From the NCBI GenBank assembly GCA_012295275.1, contig CM022665.1:33777022-33841021 (forward strand): a stretch of 64,000 nucleotides of DNA, written 5' to 3'. The translations under genes and the position numbers were made by a program. Numbering within the stretch: position 1 is the first letter of the stretch; every line of letters starts with the position of its first letter. Shown one piece after another: positions 26,501 to 33,300 of the stretch. The notes beneath the pieces are model-generated. The model ran no database searches. It saw only the letters and a list, made by a program, of their open reading frames with translations, and had not been told where the DNA came from. Source of the DNA: Chrysomallon squamiferum (lineage: Eukaryota > Mollusca > Gastropoda > Neomphalida > Peltospiridae).

Positions 26501-29500
26501 TTTATTTCATATTTAAGTTCCAGTCATTTATTTTAAGGACATCATTATAAATATCTGAACAAAGCTCTTTTTAATATTGGTTTAATTAAGTTTTATTTAA
26601 GAAAACTTTGACTATACATAAGAACAATTCTGATATATTTCAAAACATAATGATCTAAGATATTTATAAATACTTACAGGAAGAGATGGACAATGCTTAT
26701 AAAATGCAGCAGAGACAAGACTCACTCATTAATCGTCAACCTCAAAATGGAAGTTTCAGTGGGTCGAGCCCACGTTCTAGTGTCCAGTTTCCGCGTGGTC
26801 AGTCACAATCTGTTAAAAACAGACCCCTGAATAAACAGGACAGCACTCAGTCTGGTGGTTACTCCAGCTCCACAGGTCAATTTGTTTACACAATTATATT
26901 TTGATTTGAAAATTATCAATATAATACTTTTATAGCTTGTTGATTTGCAGTTAAAATAGTATATCACTGTTATTCCTTAATTATTTGCTGATTTCCAGTT
27001 GCATTAGAAAAATCATAAATAAAAAAAAAAATTCTTTATTTGAAAGTACAAAATGGAATAAAAATTAATGGTCCAATTAATGAAAATTTTGATATTTTGT
27101 GCCAGGAATGTTTTGGAATTTAATTTCTTTACTGGTGTGAAAAACATGCTTAATTACTCTGAATGCTTTTATGCTTGCCTTGACATAATAGGCAATCATT
27201 ATAAACAAAATTGTTTTAATTCAACCTTTGAAGTTTTATTTAGGTTCTGTTTTTTATTCTGTTTTTCCTTTCATATGAGGAAATTGTCTTTTGATAGGGA
27301 ATTCCTGTAATTGTTAGTTCTTGAATATAATTTAATTTAACTACTGAGCAGATTGAACCTTTTCTTTTCATTTGATTTTATAAATTAATCTTTTACTTGT
27401 TATTACTATTATTATTTTTTTTTTTTTTTTTTCAGGGCCACACACTATTACTCGTATGCAATCAAGTTTGCCAGGTGTTGAGAATGGAACCTCTGGTGTG
27501 AACATTGTTTCAGTTGCACAAACAACAAAACTCAATGGTATGATGACTTGAAACTTTGTTCTAGGCAAATAATAATGTAATATAAATAAATGGTGTACCA
27601 TTTTTATAGTATTTATGCTTTAACTATTGTGCACATATGTACAATACATTATAGATTTAATATTATTTTAAATTAATAGTTTCAATATTAATGGTAATAA
27701 ACAACAACAAATTAATTTTTGCACTATTTTCAAATTTAAAAAACAAAAAAAAGTTTGTTGTTTTTTTCACATGCAGATCCTGAGTTACTGAAGCCCACCC
27801 CTCTCTCTGCACTGAAAAACCAGAAACAATTTCAGAAAGCCCTCACTAATCGTGAGAAAGATCTTCAGTCAATTCGCAGAAAACGTGATAAGGTTAGTAT
27901 ATGAATTTCAAGTTTTCATTTTAAAAACAAACAAAAAACAACATTTTTTGTGGTATGTCCTTTATGTGACACATTTATTACTTTATTCAAGTCAGTGTAA
28001 TTAGTATACTACCAAATGTACCAAAAGTATGATAATAAAATGTAACAATAAAACAACACTATTTGTATTTATACTGTTCAGATTTGTTGTCATGCAATTA
28101 TTTGTTTTTCTCATTAAATGTTTTTTATTTATTTATTATTTTTTTTATGTGTTTATGTTTTTATTTATTAAGATAATGTTGTTGATTTAATTCAAAATAA
28201 TCAGAATATTGTTATACAAAGATTTTAATTCTGTTTTATGTACTAGTAACACAGGTGTATGAGAATGCTTTCAGTCTAATCATATATGATCCATATATTT
28301 AAATAATAATTTTCACTTCTTCACTATAACATGTAAATGTTAATAAACATATTCTAACTAGATACATGAGAGTCTTGTGGAGACATTCAGTATGAAACTG
28401 GAGAAGCAGGCAAACCAACAGTTAAAACAGCGTAATTCACTGGAAAAGACACATTCCAAACTGATGAAGAAAGCCAGCAAAGCACACGAGCAGAGAACAC
28501 TGAATGAGGTGGAGAGCAAGTACCAGTCTGACTTGCAAGATCTCATCAGCCAACAGCAGGAAAAAGTAAGTTTACTAACAACTTTAAAACACTTCAAGAA
28601 GAAATATTTACTTGACATGTTTTTAATAAGTCATTATAGTAGTGTCATTCATAAGGTTAATGATCACAATCATAATTTATCATCACCATCATCATTATCA
28701 TTGTGCAGTCATAGTGTCCCATTGTTGGGCAAAAGTGTTATGATGTTTGTTTCCTAATTTTCACTGTCATCTGCCAGATGATTCCTTTCCTGTACTCCTC
28801 TAGTTCATCCACCCATCATCATCTCACTGATCTTTATCTAGATGATTTGTCTTCTTATCTGACTGATCACAACAAATCAGGACTTATGTCACACTGGAGT
28901 GACACAAAAATATTTTCATTCGATGTTTTGTTAAAATGTGTTTATATATCTATACCTTATCTCTTTGGTAGATATTGTTGACAGATTTTAATCCTAAGGT
29001 GTATTTTAGAGCACTTTAGTGAATGTTGTTATTTACTGAATGTGATACAGGAATGAATGAGGTATCAAATGAAGCTTATGGACTCAAGAATCCAAAAATG
29101 TTCAAAATTCCAATCAACCAAATTATAACTCAAGACCTGGTTTGAAGTGATGAATTATAAACTAAATTTGTTTGTTTAAATTAATTTATTAATATGATAA
29201 ACAATTAATGAAACCATCATTAGCATATACTATATTTACTGTTTAAATTAATTTATTAATATGATAAATAATTAGGGAAGCTATCATTAGTGTAAACTAA
29301 AATTGTTTGTTTAAATTAATTTACTTAACATTACAGCACAAGGAATTAAAACAGTCACAGGCACAGATTCTGGTGGCTAAGAACATTGACCTGTTTAGTG
29401 CTGAGATGAACATCTACATTCGTCATCATGATCATATCTATGGAGTGCTGCACAGTCTGATGACGGTAAATCACAAACAGCACAAACAGCAGCTGATACA

Positions 29501-31861
29501 GCTATATGACCGTGAGGTCTATGAGTTGACAAAACGCATGGATCAACAGAGCAGAGACCACATGAAGGCACTGGCCAAAAAACACAAAGATAAATCAGAG
29601 TTATCACGGTAATTGTGAACTCAGGATAACTGAAAATAAAATTAATGGTTTCTGCAGGGTTGATTTTCTTTTTTTACATTTTTATTGTGTAAATACAATT
29701 TTATTTTTGTGTTTTGGTTGATTTTTATATATATATATAGATACATTTTTTATTATTATGAAAATACAATTAATTTTTTTGGGGCTGATTTTATTATTAT
29801 TTTTGTTTTTATTATAAAAGTACAGATTTCTTTTTCTTTTTTCCCTTTTTTTATTTTTTTTTTTGAGGGATGTTTTTTTTTTTTTTTTTTTTTGAAGTAT
29901 TTGTACAGGCTTACAGTCTGTTATCCAGTCTCTGAAATGATTTGAAAGCTATTTGTGTACATGCATATATAATATTATATATATCTATATCTATGGAGTT
30001 ATGTATATTATGCATAATATGTATTGTTATTGTTGTTCTAAAATTATAATATAAATTTTCCATGTATTTAAAATTTTAAGTAGGTAGGAACTGAATGTGT
30101 TTGTGTTAAAAAACTAAGTTTCTAACTAGTATATTATCAGCAGGATAAAAACCTGGTATATAAATTGTTGTTTTGGTTGCAGGATAAAACGGGAAGCACA
30201 GATTAAACATGTCCATCTGGCTGTCCAGGAAAGACAGAGAGTAAGATTTAGTTTTCTAATAGTAAACAATAAATGTGCTTTCATATATTTTATTAAACAC
30301 AGAATGTAGTATTAAACATGAAATAAACTATTGACTGGGTTTTTTAATATATTGTATGTGGCAGATAGAAAGATTTGTTATAATTATTATTATCATCATC
30401 ACCATATTTTAAAATAAACCAAAAAAAAAAATTCATTTACCATTATCTTTTTGCAGTATTATTATTGTTCTATTTTATTATTATTATTATTTTTTTTTTT
30501 TTTTTTTTTAAAACACATTTGATGGTTTCATCAAACATCCTTAATTATGTCTTTTATGATCATTTCTTAGTTGATTACAAGCATCATTTAAGCCTTATAA
30601 AGTTATTATCTCAAAATTATAAAAAAAAAATTACTTTCTGCAACAGATCACCAGAATTACCAAAACCATGTCTCGTTCTAAATTTGTATTTTGTTTATTT
30701 GTAATTTGTATCTTCTTTGAAATCAGTTGAAATCACTTACAGGTTTAGCATTATTTTGTTCCTAATGCTTTTTTTAATACATTCTAAAATATTTTAAATT
30801 AGATATACAATAATTAAAATGTGTTAAATATGGGTTTTTTACTGTATGATTTTAATTACTTGTAGTTGCAGGATATTTTAGAAAAACGAAAGAGTGAGTT
30901 GGAGGAGAAACTGGATGAAATAGCCAAAGAGCTTGAAAAAGAAAAAGAAAGTGTAAGAAATTATTGTTTTATTACTTTACTGGTTATTAACTACTTCAAC
31001 AGTGTATTTATTCATTAAAAACATACTCTTGTGCAAGGTACAGACTGGCGGGACCACATGGTAGTAATAGGGGTATAATATAAAAAATAATAAATAAAAT
31101 ATTTACAACATTTTCATTAATTTAAATTGCAAACCTTTATATACAAGAATATATCATAATTTATTCTCATATTCCTTTTTTCTTTTCTTTTTTCATGGAA
31201 AGGCTACTTTTTGGGGTCCATTGCAATCTGTTATATTATATTTGTAGATATCAGGGGGTTGACAGTCTGATAGATACCAACAATTATTTTTGTTGACTTT
31301 CCATTATTTTAAAATAGGAAAGTAATCTATCTCTGTAGTATTAACATATATTAATACATTTTTTCTATTAAAATGTTTATTTTGAAAATGCTTTGCAGAA
31401 AATGTTTTCATGACAGAATGATATAAATTGGATGTTTGAGAAGAAAAATTATTTTTGTGAACATTTTCTGATTTACTTTTTTTCAGGTTCTTGAATCCTA
31501 TAAGGAGGAATTCAAAGAAAACTGCAGGAAAATAAAAGAACAGTACAAAGACTTGTTACCAAAGTCATTTGATGAGGATGATGTTTACCCAACCATTCCA
31601 GAAAAATCATCTCCACTAAAACCATCTCCTGTGAAATCATCTGACTCAGAGAAGGCATCCCCCATACACCAGCTTCTAGAGAATGCTGAGGACTCGCCAC
31701 AGTCTGCTAATGCATCACCCATACATCAGCTACTGCAAGACACTGATGAGAAGAAACCTAAAGAAATCACACAAGATACTGAAGAAAAACCAGTGTCAGA
31801 GAATGATTCTTCTGTCAAAGAGAACAAGGTCAATTCTCAGGAGCATCTGACACCAATGTAA
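6398..31861 (+). CDS. phospholipase C-beta (PLCB1 / Plc21C / egl-8 type), 5' part missing
   Basis: Gq-activated phosphoinositide phospholipase C, which cleaves PIP2 into IP3 and diacylglycerol at the plasma membrane. I placed 27 exons with GT/AG borders; their phases agree throughout and they sum to 1,190 codons plus TAA (an extra 6-nt microexon is optional). Order: EF-hand region, catalytic X box (SSHNTYLTG with the catalytic His; LSFENHC), a serine-rich and acidic X-Y linker (autoinhibitory in this family), Y box ([20 protein letters not shown]), C2 domain ([12 protein letters not shown]), then the long charged coiled coil that defines PLC-beta. The start with the PH domain is not visible; human PLCB1 has about 235 residues before the matching point. 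SSFVET and [13 protein letters not shown] favour the PLCB1-like over the PLCB4/norpA-like branch (by memory of the families, not a tree). The protein is longer than PLCB1 because of the linker and the C-terminal region. Confidence 0.95.
7403..7615 (+). mobile_element. SINE-like fragment, tRNA-derived head
   Basis: Within a PLC-beta intron. The head (CAATGGTTAGAGAACTTGTC, then a GGATCACTAGTTC-like B box) resembles a degenerate tRNA-type pol III promoter. The body (TTCTTGTTCTAGC, then CCTGCCTATAGAATGAGGGA and TGTAAAAGATTC) matches, with decay, a SINE body I know from many mollusc genomes. It is too diverged to be active, and the boundaries are approximate. Confidence 0.55.
8888..9054 (+). CDS. 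PLC-beta exon: EF-hand region, part 2
   Basis: Reads [19 protein letters not shown] and [14 protein letters not shown], almost the family consensus. It starts after TTAACAG in phase 2 and ends in phase 1 before GTTTGT. An upstream ATG at 8,853 in the same frame lies in intron and is not a start. Confidence 0.93.
9560..9565 (+). CDS. candidate 6-nt microexon (adds Glu-Lys)
   Basis: AAAAAG lies between a strong acceptor (a pyrimidine-rich tract ending TTTCCAG) and a good donor (GTAAGATT). In the phase of the flanking exons it would insert EK between AAK and GHLSQEG without changing frame. Family members lack the insertion, so it would be optional. The evidence is splice-site quality and phase only. 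Confidence 0.3.
10142..10911 (+). mobile_element. Tigger/pogo-type TIR element, non-autonomous (copy 1)
   Basis: 770 bp bounded by CAGTGATACCTCGAG... and its inverted partner ...CAAGGTACCACTG, with a TA duplication on both sides, in a PLC-beta intron. Inside, from 10,393, a frame reads [19 protein letters not shown] and then SIELKHE before a stop. That is the start of a CENP-B/Tigger-type transposase (helix-turn-helix region), and a later piece reads GIKIIS and SVHEKMEK. Most of the transposase is missing, so the copy depends on others. It is homologous to the element at 44,294-45,031. Confidence 0.85.
12616..12690. repeat. AAT/ATT microsatellite
   Basis: AAT units turn into ATT units near 12,650, making a perfect-to-near-perfect trinucleotide palindrome inside an intron. 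Confidence 0.9.
12950..13096 (+). CDS. PLC-beta exon: start of catalytic X box
   Basis: Reads [31 protein letters not shown] and [11 protein letters not shown]. The His of SSHNTYLTG is the first catalytic histidine of PI-PLC. It runs from phase 1 to phase 1 and ends at CTCACAG before GTAAAA. Degenerate tandem copies of its 3' tip follow in the intron. Confidence 0.95.
13097..13370 (+). repeat. tandem degenerate copies of the preceding exon tip and donor
   Basis: The last ~45 bases of the X-box exon together with the donor region recur about three times after the true junction: around 13,150-13,219 (TGTCTCACTACTTCAATCAA, later CTCACAGGTTAAAAA), 13,220-13,284 (CCACTTCATCAACTCTTCAT) and 13,285-13,365 (GCTTCATGAATTTTTCAT, later TCTCACAGATAAA). 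Units are roughly 65-100 bp and increasingly diverged with distance. Confidence 0.8.
13480..13604 (+). repeat. tandem degenerate copies of the following acceptor and exon start
   Basis: The acceptor and start of the next exon (CTGTGACAGGACATCAG, later GAGGTGTATTGTCAGGTGTT) occur three times with about 55-60 bp spacing: near 13,480, near 13,540 and at the true exon from 13,605. The upstream two carry stops (for example GGTATTAATTAAAC; GTGTTAAATAAATAA) and lack about 14 bases of the exon, so they are relics, but each still presents an ACAG acceptor. Confidence 0.8.
13605..13762 (+). CDS. PLC-beta exon: X box, middle
   Basis: Reads [28 protein letters not shown] and [14 protein letters not shown], a near-consensus X-box segment. 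ELDCWDG holds the conserved Ca-binding Glu and Asp. Phase 1 to phase 0, donor GTAAGT. Of three ACAGGACATCAG repeats this is the one that keeps the frame. Confidence 0.95.
14219..14298 (+). CDS. PLC-beta exon: X box, catalytic segment
   Basis: Reads [18 protein letters not shown] then [16 protein letters not shown] includes the conserved Glu of the Ca site. Phase 0 to phase 2, donor GTAAGT. Confidence 0.95.
14765..14849 (+). CDS. PLC-beta exon: X box, PRQQAKMA segment
   Basis: Reads [19 protein letters not shown] and LTSTLEDHP, matching the PKQQAKMAEYC segment of PLCB1. Phase 2 to phase 0, donor GTAAGA. Confidence 0.94.
15191..15278 (+). CDS. PLC-beta exon: end of X box
   Basis: Reads [20 protein letters not shown] then NKKQHVHHR, the end of the X half of the catalytic barrel (family: [14 protein letters not shown]). 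Phase 0 to phase 1, donor GTATGT. Confidence 0.93.
15695..16047 (+). CDS. PLC-beta exon: X-Y linker, acidic
   Basis: A large exon of 353 bp encoding a low-complexity, Ser/Lys-rich stretch followed by a strongly acidic run ([18 protein letters not shown]) and a basic helix ([14 protein letters not shown]). In PLC-beta enzymes the acidic linker occludes the active site until the enzyme meets the membrane. The open frame on the opposite strand is a shadow of the serine-rich reading. Phase 1 to phase 0, donor GTAGGG. Confidence 0.92.
16540..16636 (+). CDS. PLC-beta exon: linker to Y box
   Basis: Reads [19 protein letters not shown] then [13 protein letters not shown], matching (E)MS.LVNYI.PV.F.SFE of PLCB1 at the entry of the Y box. 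Phase 0 to phase 1, donor GTAAGT. Confidence 0.94.
17200..17284 (+). CDS. PLC-beta exon: Y box, first part
   Basis: Reads [19 protein letters not shown] then [14 protein letters not shown] is the PLCB1-type sequence (PLCB4 types have SSFNES). Phase 1 to phase 2. The donor is GTATCC, weaker than others in the gene but required by the frame. Confidence 0.92.
17644..17716 (+). CDS. PLC-beta exon: Y box, IYPRGTR segment
   Basis: Reads [20 protein letters not shown] then FMPQ, the best conserved Y-box motif, which contacts the phosphoinositide head group. Phase 2 to phase 0, donor GTATTT. Confidence 0.96.
17943..17994 (+). CDS. PLC-beta exon: Y box, FWNAGCQ segment
   Basis: A 52-bp exon reading [17 protein letters not shown], the invariant end of the catalytic barrel. 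Phase 0 to phase 1, donor GTAAGC. Confidence 0.96.
18021..18365 (+). repeat. intron segment duplicated at 20,121-20,457 (copy 1)
   Basis: This intron stretch is repeated, with only a few substitutions and small indels, in a later intron of the same gene. It starts in the TATTTATG/TATATA tract and includes unique-looking phrases such as ATTAGCGTCTGAATCGGGTA. The copies are nearly identical, so the duplication is recent. Confidence 0.92.
18461..18615 (+). CDS. PLC-beta exon: end of Y box and start of C2
   Basis: Reads [20 protein letters not shown], then [16 protein letters not shown] and [14 protein letters not shown]. It closes the TIM barrel and opens the C2 linker. Phase 1 to phase 0, donor GTGAGC. 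A 20-bp piece of it (from 18,481) is present in the duplicate at 20,458. Confidence 0.96.
19016..19180 (+). CDS. PLC-beta exon: C2 domain, part 1
   Basis: Reads [20 protein letters not shown], then [16 protein letters not shown] and [16 protein letters not shown]. Near-consensus PLC-beta C2 sequence. Phase 0 to phase 0, donor GTAAAT. Confidence 0.96.
19797..20100. repeat. TACA / TA microsatellite complex
   Basis: Alternating blocks of TACA and TA repeats with short GTAT interruptions over about 300 bp. It generates open frames in several phases on both strands (runs of Tyr-Ile and Thr-His), all of which are artefacts of the repeat. Confidence 0.95.
20121..20477 (+). repeat. duplicated intron and exon fragment with internal deletion (copy 2)
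   Basis: 20,121-20,457 matches 18,021-18,365. It then continues at 20,458-20,477 with TTGGGTATCTTTGAATACAA, which is exon sequence from 18,481-18,500. The 115 bp between (18,366-18,480, holding the acceptor and exon start) are missing, with AAC present at both break edges. The copy sits between two microsatellite tracts. It has no acceptor, so the exon piece should not be spliced in. Confidence 0.9.
20486..20635. repeat. TG / TA microsatellite complex
   Basis: Short TG runs and TA runs alternate up to about 75 bp before the next C2 exon acceptor region. No coding content. Confidence 0.9.
20710..20809 (+). CDS. PLC-beta exon: C2 domain, part 2
   Basis: Reads [18 protein letters not shown] then [28 protein letters not shown] is closest to PLCB1-like (GHRILPVQAIRPG). 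Phase 0 to phase 1, donor GTTTGT. Confidence 0.96.
21274..21378 (+). CDS. PLC-beta exon: end of C2 domain
   Basis: Reads [20 protein letters not shown] then [15 protein letters not shown]. Matches the C2 end of PLCB1 (FVYIEVKDYVPD). Phase 1 to phase 1, donor GTTTGT. Confidence 0.96.
21758..22636. mobile_element. TIR element of Tigger/pogo type, second family, non-autonomous
   Basis: 879 bp in the intron before the exon at 22,745. It is bounded by CAGTATACCCTCACCTATTC and, inverted, CGCGAATAGCGAGGGAATACTG at the right end (read here in two parts), and flanked by TA on both sides. The ends are GC-rich and CpG-containing (repeated ATTCGCGG), unlike the host sequence. The interior shows no intact transposase. 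A long poly-T follows immediately. Confidence 0.85.
22745..22842 (+). CDS. PLC-beta exon: start of C-terminal region
   Basis: Reads [20 protein letters not shown] then [13 protein letters not shown], the helical segment after C2 that in vertebrate PLC-beta binds and inhibits the catalytic core and engages G-alpha-q. Phase 1 to phase 0, donor GTAAGA. Confidence 0.93.
23614..23652 (+). CDS. candidate short PLC-beta exon (39 nt)
   Basis: Flanked by TTTACAAG and GTACAT; encodes [13 protein letters not shown] in phase 0, compatible with both neighbours. The donor is weak and the region is the variable linker of the protein, so homology cannot confirm it. It may be an optional cassette exon. Confidence 0.45.
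24896..24910 (+). CDS. candidate PLC-beta microexon (15 nt)
   Basis: GATGAGTTAGCTAAT (Asp-Glu-Leu-Ala-Asn) lies between a pyrimidine-rich acceptor ending TTTAG and a consensus donor GTAAGT. Phase 0 on both sides, so it can be included or skipped without changing frame. Confidence 0.5.
26680..26875 (+). CDS. PLC-beta exon: disordered Ser/Gln linker
   Basis: Reads [17 protein letters not shown] and, later, [14 protein letters not shown] and [13 protein letters not shown]. It is a low-complexity, Ser/Gln/Arg-rich linker between C2 and the distal coiled coil, a region that is variable in PLC-beta. It was assigned by phase (0 to 1), clean splice sites (TTACAG; GTCAAT) and the open frame. Confidence 0.8.
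27436..27537 (+). CDS. PLC-beta exon: linker, continued
   Basis: Reads [18 protein letters not shown] then [16 protein letters not shown]. No family motif, but the phase (1 to 1) fits both neighbours, and the acceptor follows a long poly-T. Confidence 0.8.
27777..27892 (+). CDS. PLC-beta exon: start of distal C-terminal domain
   Basis: Reads [19 protein letters not shown] then [20 protein letters not shown], an amphipathic charged helix equivalent to the start of the distal coiled-coil domain that dimerises and binds membranes and G-alpha-q. Phase 1 to phase 0, donor GTTAGT. Confidence 0.9.
28362..28565 (+). CDS. PLC-beta exon: coiled coil, segment 1
   Basis: 68 codons of Lys/Gln/Glu-rich helix, for example [20 protein letters not shown] and [19 protein letters not shown]. 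Phase 0 to phase 0, donor GTAAGT. Confidence 0.9.
29337..29608 (+). CDS. PLC-beta exon: coiled coil, segment 2
   Basis: Reads [19 protein letters not shown], a His-rich turn ([15 protein letters not shown]) and [20 protein letters not shown], ending KDKSELSR. It corresponds to the long helices of the distal domain. Phase 0 to phase 2; GTAATT is the donor. Confidence 0.9.
30183..30240 (+). CDS. PLC-beta exon: coiled coil, segment 3
   Basis: 58-bp exon encoding [19 protein letters not shown] after the split Arg codon. Phase 2 to phase 0, donor GTAAGA. Confidence 0.88.
30866..30952 (+). CDS. PLC-beta exon: coiled coil, segment 4
   Basis: Encodes [20 protein letters not shown] then KELEKEKES. 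Two acceptors lie six bases apart (TTGTAG and TTGCAG), so Leu-Gln may be optional. Phase 0 to phase 0, donor GTAAGA. Confidence 0.9.
31487..31861 (+). CDS. PLC-beta last coding exon: helix end and C-terminal tail
   Basis: Starts in coiled coil ([20 protein letters not shown]) and passes to a Pro/Ser/acidic tail. The tail carries ASPIHQLL twice, 25 residues apart or less, amid [12 protein letters not shown]. It ends EHLTPM followed by TAA. The last four residues fit a class I PDZ ligand (Thr at -2, hydrophobic at 0), as in PLCB1, which ends DTPL. The open frame on the minus strand is a shadow. Confidence 0.93.
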   Translation, partial: VLESYKEEFKENCRKIKEQYKDLLPKSFDEDDVYPTIPEKSSPLKPSPVKSSDSEKASPIHQLLENAEDSPQSANASPIHQLLQDTDEKKPKEITQDTEEKPVSENDSSVKENKVNSQEHLTPM

Positions 31862-33300
31862 AGATCTATAAATACAAAAAAAAAGAGAAAGAAAATCCAG
31901 ATATATACTGACCATTCGTTGAAATTTCAGTGAGTTGTTGTCAAGGTCCATGAATTATTAACAAGATTATAGAGCAGTGGGTGCAAACTGATGTCTTACC
32001 TGTAAGGTAACATTTTACCTTAGGGTATGATTATGGAGACTTAATAAATATACCACAGCAATGACTGGTAAGCAGTAATCTTACCCCTGGGTAATCATTA
32101 CTTTTTATTATTATGGAATCATAATAATAATAAATAGCAGTGTAAAGCAGTATCTGTTTATCTATGGACAGTTTTTCACTTGATTATTTTTAATATTATG
32201 GAGGCAAAACAGAAAACATCTGCAATTCTAAATGTTAAAGAAACATCTGTAGTTAATAATTTTTGACTGGGTTTAGTGTTAACACATCACAGACACTCCT
32301 CAGATGGTGATCCCCAGCAACTAAAGGATGTGAACATTTACAATTTTCAAATGATTTTGACTGTGATTAGTTTTGAATTCAGCAGTCATGTAAATACAGA
32401 AATAGTGTATTTTGAAGATGTCATTTTGTATATATTTTAAAACCTCATTAAAACAATTGAACTGTTTGCCCATCCTTTTATGAGAAATGTTTTTTTATCA
32501 CCATTGTTGTCACCGATTTGTTTTACTTTGCCGAATTTTTCAGTAATTGATTTAATTTGGCTTCAGATCATGTGAAATCTCATTTAATTTTCATACCTCA
32601 GACTGTTTAATAAAAAGACATAAACTTTGCTTTCACACATTACAATATATTCCAAGTACAACAATAAGTGAAAGTTTGTACATTTGTTTGTTCCAATGGA
32701 ATCCAATGCTGTAATGGTCTGTTACTTTAGCATTCTAGACATCGGGGCTGTATGGTTATTGTGTTTGATAGAATCTAGAAAGTATTTTTAGATGTTTTTC
32801 AGTGTTATGACTGATACCCAGAATTAATGAGGAGTGTAAATAATGAAAAAGATATATATTTTTGGAGCTGGAAGATGTATTATTGTGGATTTTTCTAAGT
32901 TGAATATTTTACATATATGTTATTATTATTATTGTTGTTCTTTTAACAGTTCCAGCATTACCATAAAACTTGTTAATAAAAATTTAAAAATTTTGGATCA
33001 CAAATTCATTATTAACATGTTACAATTTCACCTTTGTTTCCATGGTTGTTTTTTTTCACATTTTAGTGCATTGAATAGAGGTTTATTTTCCATATTGGAA
33101 TTTTGGGATGCAATTTTCACATGTAAATAGGATTGGTGTTCTGTTATGAGAATTTTGTCTTAAATGCTGTTTCAGCAGTTAGTCATTTTGATGTGATACA
33201 GTTCTAACATTAATTTAAAATGTGTTATTTAAAAGGAAGGTATAATTTTTCTCTTTTTTAAAAAAATAAACATCACTCCCATTTAGGCCATTTTGTAAAT
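31862..33300 (+). other. probable 3' UTR of the PLC-beta gene
   Basis: Follows the TAA directly without a splice signal I trust. Candidate AATAAA signals are at 32,043-32,048, 32,609-32,614 and 32,975-32,980. No coding sequence seen. Which signal is used cannot be told from sequence. Confidence 0.55.

Noticed and set aside
6398-31861. Assignment to the PLCB4/norpA branch
   Set aside because: [18 protein letters not shown] and [10 protein letters not shown] are closer to PLCB1-like enzymes; YGLPTDT and [10 protein letters not shown] occur near PLCB4 but are less diagnostic. A tree would decide.
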